Source of the DNA: Photorhabdus cinerea
GTDB lineage: Bacteria > Pseudomonadota > Gammaproteobacteria > Enterobacterales > Enterobacteriaceae
Direction: 5' to 3'
NCBI RefSeq assembly: GCF_011189575.1
Contig: NZ_PUJW01000016.1
Location: forward strand, 1-64,000
DNA: 64,000 bases
Shown here piece after piece: positions 8,609 through 18,392 of this stretch. Below the pieces are notes generated by a model that had not been told where the DNA came from, searched no databases, and saw only the letters and a list, made by a program, of their open reading frames with translations. A program made the translations under genes and the position numbers. Position 1 is the stretch's first letter. Every line of letters begins with the position of its first letter.

Positions 8609-10090
8609 TTATGGTCTTAAAATATCTAATTCATCCCAAATTTTGTTGACGCGAGTACGCACTTCCTCACTCATCACGATAGGGCGTCCCCATTCCCTCT
8701 GCGTCTCCCCCGGCCATTTATTCGTTGCATCCATTCCCATTTTCGAACCTAATCCTGAAACTGGTGATGCAAAGTCGAGATAATCGATTGGAGTATTCTC
8801 CATTAATACAGTATCTCTTACTGGGTCCATTCGCGTAGTTATTGCCCAAATGACATCGTTCCAGTCTCTGGCATTAATATCATCATCACAAACAATAACA
8901 AATTTTGTATACATAAATTGCCGCAGATATGACCAAACCCCCATCATGACCCGTTTAGCATGACCTGCATACTGTTTCTTCATGGTTACAACTGCAAGGC
9001 GATAAGAGCAACCTTCTGGAGGCAAATAAAAATCGACAATTTCAGGAAATTGCTTTTGCAAAATCGGAACCAGCACCTCATTCAATGCAACCCCTAATAC
9101 CGCAGGTTCATCTGGCGGGCGACCAGTATAAGTCGAGTGATAAATAGCATCGTGACGTTGAGTAACATGTGTCACAGTGAACACTGGGAACATATCAATT
9201 TCATTATAATAACCCGTATGGTCACCATATGGCCCTTCAGGGGCTAACTCGCCAGGCTCAATATATCCCTCCAATATGATCTCTGCACTTGCTGGCACTT
9301 CCAAGTTATTTGAAAGACATTTCACAACTTCTGTTTTATGTCCCCTTAACAGCCCAGCAAATGCATATTCTGATAACGTGTCGGGAACTGGCGTCACAGC
9401 ACCCAATATCGTTGCCGGATCAGCCCCCAACGCAACAGCAACAGGAAAACGCTCTCCTGGGTGTGCCTGACACCATTCCTGAAAATCAAGAGCCCCACCA
9501 CGATGAGATAACCAACGCATAATGAGTTTATTTTTACCCAACACCTGCTGGCGATAAATACCAAGGTTTTGCCGCTCTTTATTTGGGCCACGTGTTACTG
9601 TCAGCCCCCAAGTAATCAGCGGAGCCGCATCCTCTGGCCAACAGTGCATTATAGGGATACGGTTTAAATCTACATCATCCCCAACCCAAACCCGTTCCTG
9701 ACAAGCCGCAGTACTAAGCCGTTTGGTCGGCATATTAAGGACTTGCTTAAATTTCGGCAACTTATCCAGCAAATCACGAAAACCTTTCGGAGGATCAGGT
9801 TCTTTCAAAAAAGCGAGCAACTTACCTACATCATGCAAAGCTTTAACATCATCCTGCCCCATCCCCATAGCAACACGTTCGGCAGTACCAAACAAATTAC
9901 ACAATACAGGCATTGAATAGCCTTTGGGATTTTCAAACAATAAGGCCGGTCCACCAGCACGAAGAGTACGATCCGCAATCTCAGTCATCTCCAAATAAGG
10001 ATCAACTTCAAGGCTGACACGTTTCAATTCACCTTTCTGCTCTAACAAGGTCAGAAAGTCTCTCAAATCACGGTATTTCATACTATCCAT
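8609..10090 (-). CDS. ubiD: 4-hydroxy-3-polyprenylbenzoate decarboxylase UbiD
   Basis: Prenylated-FMN-dependent decarboxylase of ubiquinone synthesis; it needs the UbiX-made cofactor (ubiX is not in this window). The N-terminus MDSMKYRDLRDFLTLLEQKG and motifs RAGGPALLFENPKGY, WGLTVTRGPNKERQNLGIYRQQ and APEGPYGDHTGYYNE are near-identical to E. coli UbiD. It has 493 residues (E. coli 497). It heads the ubiD-fre pair, divergent from rfaH. Confidence 0.96.
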   Translation of the reverse strand: MDSMKYRDLRDFLTLLEQKGELKRVSLEVDPYLEMTEIADRTLRAGGPALLFENPKGYSMPVLCNLFGTAERVAMGMGQDDVKALHDVGKLLAFLKEPDPPKGFRDLLDKLPKFKQVLNMPTKRLSTAACQERVWVGDDVDLNRIPIMHCWPEDAAPLITWGLTVTRGPNKERQNLGIYRQQVLGKNKLIMRWLSHRGGALDFQEWCQAHPGERFPVAVALGADPATILGAVTPVPDTLSEYAFAGLLRGHKTEVVKCLSNNLEVPASAEIILEGYIEPGELAPEGPYGDHTGYYNEIDMFPVFTVTHVTQRHDAIYHSTYTGRPPDEPAVLGVALNEVLVPILQKQFPEIVDFYLPPEGCSYRLAVVTMKKQYAGHAKRVMMGVWSYLRQFMYTKFVIVCDDDINARDWNDVIWAITTRMDPVRDTVLMENTPIDYLDFASPVSGLGSKMGMDATNKWPGETQREWGRPIVMSEEVRTRVNKIWDELDILRP

Positions 10091-10554
10091 TCATGCCGGT
10101 TTTTAAGGGGGGAAAACATTATAAGCTATCCCATTCAGCTTTTTTGTGTTTTTTTGGAAGACTACAAGGTAAACCAATAACTTAATAAAAAGCAATGGGT
10201 TTAATTCAACCTTGCGATCTCAGAGCCAAATACACCTGCAATTAACAGAGCAGATATCATGCTTGGCAAACATAATATCCAGCCGATCTTTAGCATAGAT
10301 TAACCAGTTCGAATTATCTGAAAGTTTGCCATTATTAAGCAGAAATACTTATACATTTATTTTTTTCCCTATTAATTGCAGAAAGAATCACCAACGGTCT
10401 ACCATAATATTACTCATCACTTTTTTACTGAAAATACAGTGCCTACTCATAACAATAAATATCTATCATCAAACAATTATCACTAAGATAATGCCTGTAA
10501 TGCCCTTTCCTATTTTGCTATGCTTAATAATCATTGGATCAAGGTTAAATAAAC
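10091..10554. other. intergenic region between ubiD and rfaH
   Basis: This AT-rich 464-bp stretch must hold the divergent ubiD and rfaH promoters. No recognisable operator, RNA gene or conserved reading frame was found. An open frame entering rfaH out of phase looks like chance. Confidence 0.5.
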
Positions 10555-11043
10555 ATGGAAAACTGGTACCTCATCTACTGTAAACGTGGACAAATTTCAC
10601 GAGCAATAGAAAATCTAGAACGACAGGATGTTGCTTGCCTGACTCCTACTGCGAGAATTGAAAAAATAACCCGTGGTAAACGTACTGTGAATACAGAACC
10701 ACTTTTCCCTAATTATTTGTTTGTTCAGTTTGACCCAGAAGTTATCCATACTACGACTATCAATTCAACGCGCGGCGTCAGCCATTTTGTCCGTTTTGGT
10801 ATACACCCGGCTATCGTGCCGGAAACGCTGATTAATGAAATCATGTCTACTACAGAGCAAGAATATGTATCACCAAATACACCTGTGACTGGTGACACGG
10901 TATTAATCACAGAAGGAATTTTTGAAGGATTACAAGCTATCTACAATGAGCCAGATGGAGAAACCCGTTCTATTTTGTTGCTTAATATTCTGAATAAGCA
11001 ATTACCTAAGGCACTTGATAACAAGCAGTTTGTGAAAATTTAA
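10555..11043 (+). CDS. rfaH: transcription antitermination protein RfaH
   Basis: NusG paralogue recruited to RNA polymerase at ops elements; it suppresses termination in long virulence, LPS and capsule operons. The NGN domain starts WYLIYCKRGQISRAIENLERQ (residues 3-23), with TEPLFPNYLFVQF and STRGVSHFVRFG typical of RfaH; the short C-terminal KOW-type domain ends in NKQFVKI. It has 162 residues, the same as E. coli. It is transcribed alone, towards hemB. Confidence 0.95.
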   Translation: MENWYLIYCKRGQISRAIENLERQDVACLTPTARIEKITRGKRTVNTEPLFPNYLFVQFDPEVIHTTTINSTRGVSHFVRFGIHPAIVPETLINEIMSTTEQEYVSPNTPVTGDTVLITEGIFEGLQAIYNEPDGETRSILLLNILNKQLPKALDNKQFVKI

Positions 11044-11052
11044 CCAAACAAA

Positions 11053-11083
11053 AAAACGGGCAGAATCATATTCACCCGTTTTT
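11053..11083. terminator. bidirectional terminator between rfaH and hemB
   Basis: AAAACGGG (11053-11060) and CCCGTTTTT (11075-11083) form an A/T-flanked hairpin with a 14-nt loop between the convergent rfaH and hemB ends. It can serve both strands. Confidence 0.75.
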
Positions 11084-11091
11084 AATCAATA

Positions 11092-12105
11092 TTAAAACCG
11101 CTGCTCAAATAACTGTTGAGCGACCTGTTTTGCAAAATATGTCAGTACGCCATCTGCTCCTGCACGCTTGAAGCATAACAGGGACTCTATAATTACTTGT
11201 TCCTGTAACCAGCCATTCTGGATAGCAGCCATATGCATGGCATATTCGCCAGATACTTGATAAGCAAAGGTTGGAACACCAAATGTCTCTTTTACCCTAC
11301 GGATAACATCCAGGTAAGGCATACCCGGTTTAACCATCACAGTATCAGCGCCTTCCTGCAAATCCTGTGCAATCTCTTGCAATGCTTCATCGCTGTTGGC
11401 TGGGTCCATCTGATAATTCTTTTTATTACCATCTTTTAGATTACTACTTGAGCCGATAGCATCACGGAAAGGACCATAATAACCAGAAGCATACTTAGCG
11501 GAATAAGCCATAATCTGAGTATTTACATGACCTTCCTCTTCAAGCTTCTCTCGAATTGCCCTAATCCGCCCATCCATCATGTCACTCGGTGCAACAATCT
11601 CAGCACCAGCCTCCGCATGTGACAGTGCCTGTTTAACCAAGATCTCTTTGGTTACATCATTAATTACATAACCATCCTGATCGATGATCCCATCCTGACC
11701 ATGTGTAGTGAACGGATCTAATGCCACATCAGTCAGTAATCCCAGTTCAGGAACTGCATCTTTTAGCTCACGTATAGTCCGTTGAATTAGCCCATCAGGA
11801 CTATAAGCTTCTTTCGCATCCAAAGATTTTTTATCTGCTTCAATAACAGGAAACAGAGACAACACAGGAATACCCAACCGGGCAATCTCTTCAGCTTCTT
11901 TCAACAAAAGATCAATTGTCAGACGATACACTCCTGGCATAGAGGGAACTTCCTGACGACAGTGAGTTCCTTCCATCACAAATACAGGATAGATTAAATC
12001 ATTAACAGTTAATTGATTTTCAGCAACTAAACGACGGGAAAAATCATGACGGCGCATTCGGCGCATTCGGCGGCCAGGGAAAGTGCCTGGAAATACATAT
12101 CCCAT
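11092..12105 (-). CDS. hemB: delta-aminolevulinic acid dehydratase (porphobilinogen synthase) HemB
   Basis: Condenses two 5-aminolevulinate molecules to porphobilinogen in haem synthesis. The catalytic lysines lie in AYSAKYASGYYGPFR and DTVMVKPGMPYLDV. It has 337 residues, inside the bacterial range (E. coli 324). A TTAGGAG ribosome site precedes the ATG. In E. coli hemB lies elsewhere; here it occupies the place between tatC and rfaH where E. coli has tatD. Confidence 0.95.
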   Translation of the reverse strand: MGYVFPGTFPGRRMRRMRRHDFSRRLVAENQLTVNDLIYPVFVMEGTHCRQEVPSMPGVYRLTIDLLLKEAEEIARLGIPVLSLFPVIEADKKSLDAKEAYSPDGLIQRTIRELKDAVPELGLLTDVALDPFTTHGQDGIIDQDGYVINDVTKEILVKQALSHAEAGAEIVAPSDMMDGRIRAIREKLEEEGHVNTQIMAYSAKYASGYYGPFRDAIGSSSNLKDGNKKNYQMDPANSDEALQEIAQDLQEGADTVMVKPGMPYLDVIRRVKETFGVPTFAYQVSGEYAMHMAAIQNGWLQEQVIIESLLCFKRAGADGVLTYFAKQVAQQLFEQRF

Positions 12106-12123
12106 ATAGCTCTCCTAACTTAA

Positions 12124-12147
12124 AACCCAGCGCACTAGCGCTGGGTT
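12124..12147 (-). terminator. hairpin between tatC and hemB
   Basis: A perfect 10-bp stem, AACCCAGCGC (12124-12133) / GCGCTGGGTT (12138-12147), has a 4-nt loop. It lies downstream of tatC on the minus strand, and the T-run after it is short. It probably separates tatABC transcription from hemB. Confidence 0.6.
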
Positions 12148-12214
12148 AATTAATATGCTATCGCTTTGTGTTAATATCTTAGCACTACAGAACGACATGT
12201 TAAGATTACTATTA

Positions 12215-12991
12215 TCACTTTTCCGTATTTGCTTCCGATGTTTGCTCGTCTTCTGAACGATCTCCCAGTTTGCGCTGCCCAGTGTAAAAACGGGAGAGCA
12301 AAATACCCAGTTCAAACAGCAGATACATAGGAATAGCCAGTAAAGTTTGTGAGAAGACATCTGGGGGCGTTAACAACATGCCGACAACAAAAGCGCCTAC
12401 CAAAATATACGGGCGCTTTTTCTTCAGGGATTCAGGTGTCACCACCCCACTCCAGCACAATAAAATAATGGCAACCGGCACTTCAAAAGAAACACCAAAA
12501 GCCATAAACAGTGCCATGACAAAGCTTAAATAGTTACTGATATCTGTTGCAATCAAAACTCCTTCAGGAGCAGTCTTAGCAAAGAATCCAAAAGCTATCG
12601 GAAATACGACGAAGTAAGCAAATGCCATCCCCAAATAGAACAACAAACTACTGGAAAAAAGTAGAGGGATCATCAAGCGGCGCTCATGCTTATATAATGC
12701 AGGAGCAATAAATGCCCACACCTGATAGAGAACCATAGGTGCAGATACAAATATCGACACCATAATGGTCAATTTTATTGGTGTGAAAAAGGGAGAAGCA
12801 ACATCCGTCGCTATCATACTGGCACCTTGAGGCAATTGCTTAATTAAAGGTGCAGAAATCATCTGATAGATGTCGTTAGAAAAATAAACCAATGCTAAAA
12901 AAACCACTAATACAGTCAGTAAACTGTTTAGAATTCGCTTACGCAGTTCAATAAGATGACTGATAAGTGGTTGAGTATCATCAACAGCCAT
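12215..12991 (-). CDS. tatC: Sec-independent translocase subunit TatC
   Basis: Six-helix inner-membrane core of the Tat translocase; with TatB it binds twin-arginine signal peptides. Typical motifs are LIELRKRILNSL near the N-terminus, VWAFIAPALYKHERR and the conserved-Glu stretch FGVSFEVPVAI. It has 258 residues, the same as E. coli. It is the last gene of tatABC; no tatD follows. Confidence 0.95.
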   Translation of the reverse strand: MAVDDTQPLISHLIELRKRILNSLLTVLVVFLALVYFSNDIYQMISAPLIKQLPQGASMIATDVASPFFTPIKLTIMVSIFVSAPMVLYQVWAFIAPALYKHERRLMIPLLFSSSLLFYLGMAFAYFVVFPIAFGFFAKTAPEGVLIATDISNYLSFVMALFMAFGVSFEVPVAIILLCWSGVVTPESLKKKRPYILVGAFVVGMLLTPPDVFSQTLLAIPMYLLFELGILLSRFYTGQRKLGDRSEDEQTSEANTEK

Positions 12992-13012
12992 GTTTTAGTG
13001 TTCACCATTAAC

Positions 13013-13456
13013 TTAATCAGAAGTTTTTTTCTTCGCATCAGAAGCCGCTTTATCATCCACTGGAGAAGAAGATTCGGATGAAGCCACAATCTGAGACGTT
13101 GCCGACTTTTGTGCCACCCCATTTATTTCTGATGCTTTCATATTCCCCGCATCAGGTTCGTTTTGGTATGCCTTTTTCAAAGATTCAGCCGCTTCTTTCA
13201 ACTCATCCATCGAAGCTTTTAATTCCGGAGATAAATTCTGCAAGCCTGCTTCTTCTTCGACTTTTTTTAGGCTTTCCTGGAGCTCCTGTAATTTCAGTTC
13301 CTGGGCAAGCTCATTTTGAACGTTAGCAGCCAAAGAACGTAATGCCCTGATCCAACCAGCAACCGTTTTTACTGCCACCGGTAGCCGTTCTGGCCCCAGA
13401 ACCACCAAGCCAATAACCATAACCAATAGTAGCTCACCGAAACCAATGTCAAACAC
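13013..13456 (-). CDS. tatB: Sec-independent translocase subunit TatB
   Basis: Single N-terminal membrane helix (MFDIGFGELLLVMVIGLVVLGPERLP) with the TatB-specific Glu and the GPERLP hinge, then an amphipathic helix and a charged, low-complexity C-tail. With TatC it forms the signal-peptide receptor. It has 147 residues (E. coli 171; the tail is variable). It lies 3 bp after tatA. Confidence 0.93.
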   Translation of the reverse strand: MFDIGFGELLLVMVIGLVVLGPERLPVAVKTVAGWIRALRSLAANVQNELAQELKLQELQESLKKVEEEAGLQNLSPELKASMDELKEAAESLKKAYQNEPDAGNMKASEINGVAQKSATSQIVASSESSSPVDDKAASDAKKKTSD

Positions 13457-13459
13457 GGT

Positions 13460-13720
13460 TTATACCTGCTCTTTGTTTTTGCTCTCAGATGTTTCAGATC
13501 GAGCTACAGATTGTTTTTCAGTGATGTTTTTAGTTTCAAAATCAGCATCATTACTGGTTTTCTGAGCGTGCTCAGGCTGATTATCATCCCCTATCGCTTT
13601 TTTAAAACCTTTAATAGATGCCCCAAGATCAGAACCCAGAGTACGAAGTTTATTCGTGCCGAACAACAGCACCACAATGACCGCAATGATAAGTAATTGC
13701 CAAATGCTTATACCGCCCAT
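13460..13720 (-). CDS. tatA: Sec-independent translocase subunit TatA
   Basis: Pore-forming Tat subunit: an N-terminal membrane helix (residues 4-20), the FGTNKLR hinge, an amphipathic helix LGSDLGASIKGFKKAI, and a polar tail. It has 86 residues (E. coli 89). It is the first tat gene of the cluster, 107 bp downstream of the ubiB stop. Confidence 0.94.
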   Translation of the reverse strand: MGGISIWQLLIIAVIVVLLFGTNKLRTLGSDLGASIKGFKKAIGDDNQPEHAQKTSNDADFETKNITEKQSVARSETSESKNKEQV

Positions 13721-13827
13721 CCTGATTTACCTCTATTAACAGGGATTATCATTCATAGCTCATTATACGACGAACTATGTCTTCGAAAATACCGACCTTC
13801 AAATAAAGCTACCTAAGACAAATTTTA

Positions 13828-15465
13828 CTAAGTTTTACTCAACCTACACCAGCCAAACAGCCATGAAACAGCGCCCATGCCTATAAACAGCCAAGGGATA
13901 TTTGCTAAGCCAGACAACAAAAACAAACTCCCACAGAGAAACAATGTCGCACCAACACCGAGCAAATACTGTGACTGTCGCTGTTTTATCTGTTGTCCTT
14001 TTAACTGATCTGACAGTTTCTCAATGTTGGCTTGCAAATGTTTATGCTGCTGAAGACTGTCATACACTAATTCGGGTAGCTCTGGCAACTTTTCTGCCCA
14101 ATAAGGTGCTTTTTCTTTCAGTGCACGAATAACAGCAGGTAATCCGACTTGACTATGTAACCACTCCTCCAGAAACGGTTTTGCTGTTTTCCATAAATCA
14201 AGTTGTGGATAGAGCTGCCGTCCTAAGCCTTCTACATACAACAGCGTCTTTTGCAGAAGAACTAACTGAGGCTGTACTGCCATATTAAAACGGCGTGCAG
14301 TATTAAACAGATTCAGAAGAACATGCCCAAATGAAATTTCTGCAAGCGGCTTCTCAAATATTGGTTCACAAACTGTACGAATTGCAAACTCAAAGTCTTC
14401 AACATTGGTATCACTGGGAACCCAACCTGAATCCACATGAAGTTCAGCAACTTTCCGATAATCACGATTAAAGAAAGCGATAAAATTCTCAGCCAGGTAA
14501 CGTTTATCATCTTTATTAAGAGAGCCAACAATACCGCAATCAATACCAATATAAAACGGATCTTCAGGATGTTCATAACTGACAAAAATATTTCCCGGAT
14601 GCATATCCGCATGAAAGAAACTGTCACGAAAAACCTGAGTAAAAAAAACCTGAACTCCCCGTTCAGCCAGTAATTTCATATTGGTATTCTGCGCTTCCAA
14701 CGCTTCAATATCAGAAACTGGAATACCATAAACCCGTTCCATCACCAGAACATTTTCACGGCAATAATCAGAATAAATTTCTGGCACATAGAGCATTGAA
14801 CTTTTTTCGAAATTACGGCGAAGCTGAATTGAATTGGCTGCTTCTCGCAGTAAATTTAGCTCATCAATCAACGTTTTTTCGTATTCCCGCACGACTTCAC
14901 GAGGACGTAAACGGCGCCCATCGGGCAATAACATTGGTACCCAGTTAGCCAGACGATACATTAACCGGATATCTGCTTTAATAATTGGTAGAATATCCGG
15001 GCGGATTACTTTAATAACGATTTCCTGACCATTTTCTTTTAACCGAGCAGTATGTACCTGAGCAATTGAAGCAGAAGCCAGAGCTTTAGGTTCAAAATCA
15101 TCAAACCAAGTTTCCAGCTCTCCCCCTAAAGAAGTTTCAATATATTGACGAGCTAGAGCACCGTCGAAAGAGGCGACCCGGTCTTGCAACAAAGCCAATT
15201 GATCCGCTATTGCAGGTGGAAAAAGATCACGCCTTGTCGAAAGCATCTGTCCAAATTTAATCCAGACTGGTCCCAACTCCTGTAAGGCAAGTCGTAATCT
15301 CTCCCCAAGTGATTTATCTTTATGTCTGTTCGGAATCCAGAATAACAAATAACGCCCAAAACGAAGAGGCCAAGTCAAACGAATCTGGGGAATAAGTTCA
15401 TCCAATCCGTAAGAAAGAAAAACCCGTATAATCAAATAAAGGCGTCTTAATTCACTTGGTGTCAT
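13828..15465 (-). CDS. ubiB: ubiquinone biosynthesis ATPase/kinase-like protein UbiB
   Basis: Atypical protein-kinase-like (ABC1/ADCK/Coq8) membrane protein needed for ubiquinone synthesis. KxGQ-type motif WIKFGQMLSTRRDLFPP (about 90-106), Ala-rich loop ALASASIAQVHTA and catalytic HADMHPGNIFVS are present. Two C-terminal membrane helices follow (LLGVGATLFLCGSLFLLSG and neighbour). It has 545 residues (E. coli 546). The ATG has a GAGGAAAA ribosome site and overlaps the ubiJ end by 14 bp. Confidence 0.96.
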   Translation of the reverse strand: MTPSELRRLYLIIRVFLSYGLDELIPQIRLTWPLRFGRYLLFWIPNRHKDKSLGERLRLALQELGPVWIKFGQMLSTRRDLFPPAIADQLALLQDRVASFDGALARQYIETSLGGELETWFDDFEPKALASASIAQVHTARLKENGQEIVIKVIRPDILPIIKADIRLMYRLANWVPMLLPDGRRLRPREVVREYEKTLIDELNLLREAANSIQLRRNFEKSSMLYVPEIYSDYCRENVLVMERVYGIPVSDIEALEAQNTNMKLLAERGVQVFFTQVFRDSFFHADMHPGNIFVSYEHPEDPFYIGIDCGIVGSLNKDDKRYLAENFIAFFNRDYRKVAELHVDSGWVPSDTNVEDFEFAIRTVCEPIFEKPLAEISFGHVLLNLFNTARRFNMAVQPQLVLLQKTLLYVEGLGRQLYPQLDLWKTAKPFLEEWLHSQVGLPAVIRALKEKAPYWAEKLPELPELVYDSLQQHKHLQANIEKLSDQLKGQQIKQRQSQYLLGVGATLFLCGSLFLLSGLANIPWLFIGMGAVSWLFGWCRLSKT

Positions 15466-16075
15466 ATTTTTCCTCTAATACCGCCAATCGTTGCTCTATT
15501 TGCCTGATATCTTCGGTTAACACGCTAACTTCTTCACTAAAATGAGCCACTTCAAGCTTATTTGGCGCCAGTTTCCATTCTTCTGTTAATGTTTCCGCCA
15601 GATAATTTTTCTGGCACGCTATTGAACCGGAAAAAAACTGAAATCCTTTTTTAATTACCTGATTAATACCTTCAGCAGCGATATCTCCAACATAAGGGGA
15701 AAGATAATGGGCCAAATCCCATTCAACCATATCCAGCAGAACAGACCATTGCTGAACGACCTGCATATCCCCTTCAATAACTATTTCACCATTATTGAGT
15801 AACCTGGAAAGCTGTTGACGATCCCGTAGCTTAAGCAAAACAGAAAAATTAGTTTTAACTGTACAATCGGCAGATTCAGTCCATTGACTTAATACATCCA
15901 CTTGTTTTTCACTGAATACCAGTGTAAGCGGTGTATTCATTTCTTTCAGTTCAATCGACAAAACTTTACCCACCAAGCGTATACGGGCTGGCCTCAACAC
16001 AGGTTCGCGGTACAATATGCGATTCAACGATGTTTCCATCACTGCGGTTAAAACCGGCATCAATGTGGAATTCAT
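15452..16075 (-). CDS. ubiJ: ubiquinone biosynthesis accessory factor UbiJ
   Basis: Non-catalytic SCP2-domain protein of the soluble Ubi complex that binds isoprenoid quinone intermediates. FSEKQVDVLSQW, LLKLRDRQQLSRLL and GDIAAEGINQVI match E. coli UbiJ; a coiled-coil C-terminus follows. The start is uncertain: 16075 (207 residues) fits the family length (201) best. An ATG at 16102, just after the ubiE stop, and one at 16060 are alternatives. It lies between ubiE and ubiB as in E. coli. Confidence 0.88.
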   Translation of the reverse strand: MNSTLMPVLTAVMETSLNRILYREPVLRPARIRLVGKVLSIELKEMNTPLTLVFSEKQVDVLSQWTESADCTVKTNFSVLLKLRDRQQLSRLLNNGEIVIEGDMQVVQQWSVLLDMVEWDLAHYLSPYVGDIAAEGINQVIKKGFQFFSGSIACQKNYLAETLTEEWKLAPNKLEVAHFSEEVSVLTEDIRQIEQRLAVLEEKYDTK

Positions 16076-16103
16076 AGTTTTACTCAGTGATGGCCTTTCC
16101 ATC

Positions 16104-16859
16104 TCAGAATTTGAAACCTCTATGTAGTGCAACAATACCGCCAGTCATATTGGTATAAGTCACCTGTTCGAAGCCAGCATCTTCCATCATTGTTTTAAGT
16201 GTTTCTTGATCAGGATGCATACGAATAGATTCCGCCAGATAACGATAACTATCCGCATCTTGCACAAAAACTTGACCAATTTTTGGCAACACATGGAAAG
16301 AATAAGCATCATAAGCTTTGCTTAATGGTGCAAGCAAAGGTTTAGAAAACTCAAGCACTAATAAGCGCCCACCAGGTTTCAAAACCCGAAACATAGAGCG
16401 CAGGGCCTTTTCTTTTTCAGTCACATTGCGTAAACCGAAAGAGATAGTGATGCAATCAAAATAGTTATCAGGAAAAGGTAAAGCTTCCGCATTAGCTTGC
16501 ACATAACTGACATTACCAACAATACCAGTATCACGTAATTTCTCACGCCCAACCTTCAGCATAGATTCATTTATATCAGCAAGAACAACTTCCCCTTTCT
16601 CACCAACTAAGCGGGAAAATTTAGCTGTCAAATCTCCAGTACCACCAGCCAAATCAAGCACCCGCTGACCCCGGCGAATACCACTGGCATTAATCGCCAC
16701 ACGCTTCCAGATACGATGGATACCAAACGACATTAAATCATTCATTAAATCGTATTTTGCAGCAACAGAATGAAACACTTCAGCTACCATGCCCTCTTTT
16801 TCATCTTTCGCTACAGTGCGGAAACCAAAATGTGTGGTTTGTTTCGCTTGGTCTACCAT
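16104..16859 (-). CDS. ubiE: ubiquinone/menaquinone C-methyltransferase UbiE
   Basis: SAM-dependent methyltransferase acting in both ubiquinone and menaquinone synthesis. The SAM-binding motif is RVLDLAGGTGDLTAKF; ISFGLRNVTEKEKAL and VLKPGGRLLVLEFSKP are UbiE signatures. The start is set at 16859 because MVDQAKQTTHFGFRTVA aligns with the E. coli N-terminus, giving 251 residues, identical in length. It is the first gene of the ubiE-ubiJ-ubiB-tat cluster. Confidence 0.95.
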   Translation of the reverse strand: MVDQAKQTTHFGFRTVAKDEKEGMVAEVFHSVAAKYDLMNDLMSFGIHRIWKRVAINASGIRRGQRVLDLAGGTGDLTAKFSRLVGEKGEVVLADINESMLKVGREKLRDTGIVGNVSYVQANAEALPFPDNYFDCITISFGLRNVTEKEKALRSMFRVLKPGGRLLVLEFSKPLLAPLSKAYDAYSFHVLPKIGQVFVQDADSYRYLAESIRMHPDQETLKTMMEDAGFEQVTYTNMTGGIVALHRGFKF

Positions 16860-16931
16860 GTTATTTGCCCGCTTTTTACTCAAACTGTTATAAAAGTGTA
16901 TCAGCCTTTCATACAAAACCCTATCCTGGCG

Positions 16932-18287
16932 TTAATCATTAGCACAGGATGGTTGGTTAGCCCTATCAGCTAATTCAGGATCAATAGGACGTTTTACTTC
17001 AACCCCTAAATTACGAAAACCCTCCGCCTGGCTTATCAGATTGCCACGTCCCTCAGTAAGCTTTTTCATTGCCAACCGATAATTAAGTTGAGCCTTATCC
17101 AAGCTTTGCCCTAAACCTTGCATATCCTCAACAAACAAACGCATCTTATCGTACATTCTAGAAGCCTTATCCGCGATTAAACGAGCATTTTGGCTTTGAT
17201 ATTCATATCGCCACAAGTTATTGATGGTACGCACAGCAACTAATAATGTTGATGGGCTAACCAGCATAATATTGTGTTTAAGTGCCTCATCAAGCAGCTC
17301 AGGTGCTCTGTTGAGCGCGATCAAATAAGCGGGTTCAACTGGAATAAACATCAGTACATAGTCCAACGATTTCAATCCAGGCAGTTGCTGGTAATCTTTA
17401 CGACTCAAGCCGCGAATATGGCCTTTAATTGAGTTAATATGGTCCTGAAGGGCTAATTCCTGCTGATGCCGATCTTCACTGTTAAAATAACGCTCATAAG
17501 CCACTAGCGACATTTTTGCATCGATAACCACATCTTTCCCTTGCGGCAAATGAACAATAACATCGGGTTGGAAACGACTGTTACCCTCTACCTTGATATT
17601 CACCTGAGTGCAAAATTCATGTCCCTCTCGTAACCCAGAAGCTTCCAGAATACGAGCAAGCACCACTTCCCCCCAATCTCCTTGAATTTTGTTATCACCT
17701 TTAAGGGCATTTGTCAGATTAACAGCCTCTTTCGCCATCTGGGCATTCAGTTGCTGTAAATTACGGATTTCATGTGTAAGAGTATGCCGTTCACGGGCTT
17801 CCTGACCAAAACTCTCCTGTACCTGGCGGCGAAAACCATCAAGTTGTTCACGAAATGGAGTCAGAAGACTACTAAGACTCTGCCGATTTTGCTCATCTGT
17901 ACGACGACCAGTTTGTTCAAAAATACGGTTAGCCAAATTTTCAAATTGAGTATTCAGGCGTAGTTCACTATTGATCAATAACCGCTGTTTTTCCTCAGCT
18001 GCAAGGCGACTCTCTTCCAGCCGAGTAGTCACTTCCCGTAGTTCAGATTCCTGCACACTGTTGACTTCTCTCTGGGCTCGCAATTCCTGGTTCAATTGTT
18101 CACATTCAGCCCGCCAGTAAGCCAACTGCTCAAGTTTTTCATTGGCAACTGCAAGCTGGCTGTTCAATTCCCGGAACTCCCGTTCTTGTTGCTGAATACG
18201 TTGATAAACAGAAAGCCAGACGATAACGCCCCCACCCAGCAAGCCCCCGAGAATACCAATCAACATATATAGCAACTGGATATCCAC
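16932..18287 (-). CDS. rmuC: DNA recombination protein RmuC
   Basis: Membrane-anchored, coiled-coil protein with a predicted PD-(D/E)XK nuclease-like domain; loss raises inversion frequency in E. coli. An N-terminal membrane helix (about 5-27) precedes a long coiled coil (about 30-190). The C-terminal domain shows QGDWGEVVLARILEASGLREG and QPDVIVHLPQGKDVVIDAKMS, the latter carrying the D-x(n)-DAK nuclease pattern. It has 451 residues (E. coli 475). It precedes ubiE as in E. coli. Confidence 0.92.
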   Translation of the reverse strand: MDIQLLYMLIGILGGLLGGGVIVWLSVYQRIQQQEREFRELNSQLAVANEKLEQLAYWRAECEQLNQELRAQREVNSVQESELREVTTRLEESRLAAEEKQRLLINSELRLNTQFENLANRIFEQTGRRTDEQNRQSLSSLLTPFREQLDGFRRQVQESFGQEARERHTLTHEIRNLQQLNAQMAKEAVNLTNALKGDNKIQGDWGEVVLARILEASGLREGHEFCTQVNIKVEGNSRFQPDVIVHLPQGKDVVIDAKMSLVAYERYFNSEDRHQQELALQDHINSIKGHIRGLSRKDYQQLPGLKSLDYVLMFIPVEPAYLIALNRAPELLDEALKHNIMLVSPSTLLVAVRTINNLWRYEYQSQNARLIADKASRMYDKMRLFVEDMQGLGQSLDKAQLNYRLAMKKLTEGRGNLISQAEGFRNLGVEVKRPIDPELADRANQPSCAND

Positions 18288-18392
18288 CTGTATTTCCTCT
18301 GTTACATTCTTCAGCCAGTTAAGTTAAATAGATACTGTATATATGTCCAGATTGATCTATACAAATGGTTCAGTTTGCGAAGCCACTCGCAA

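Noticed and set aside
10326..10583. 85-residue open frame running into rfaH
   Set aside because: It overlaps the rfaH start in another frame, is Ile/Leu-rich from AT-rich DNA and has no ribosome site.
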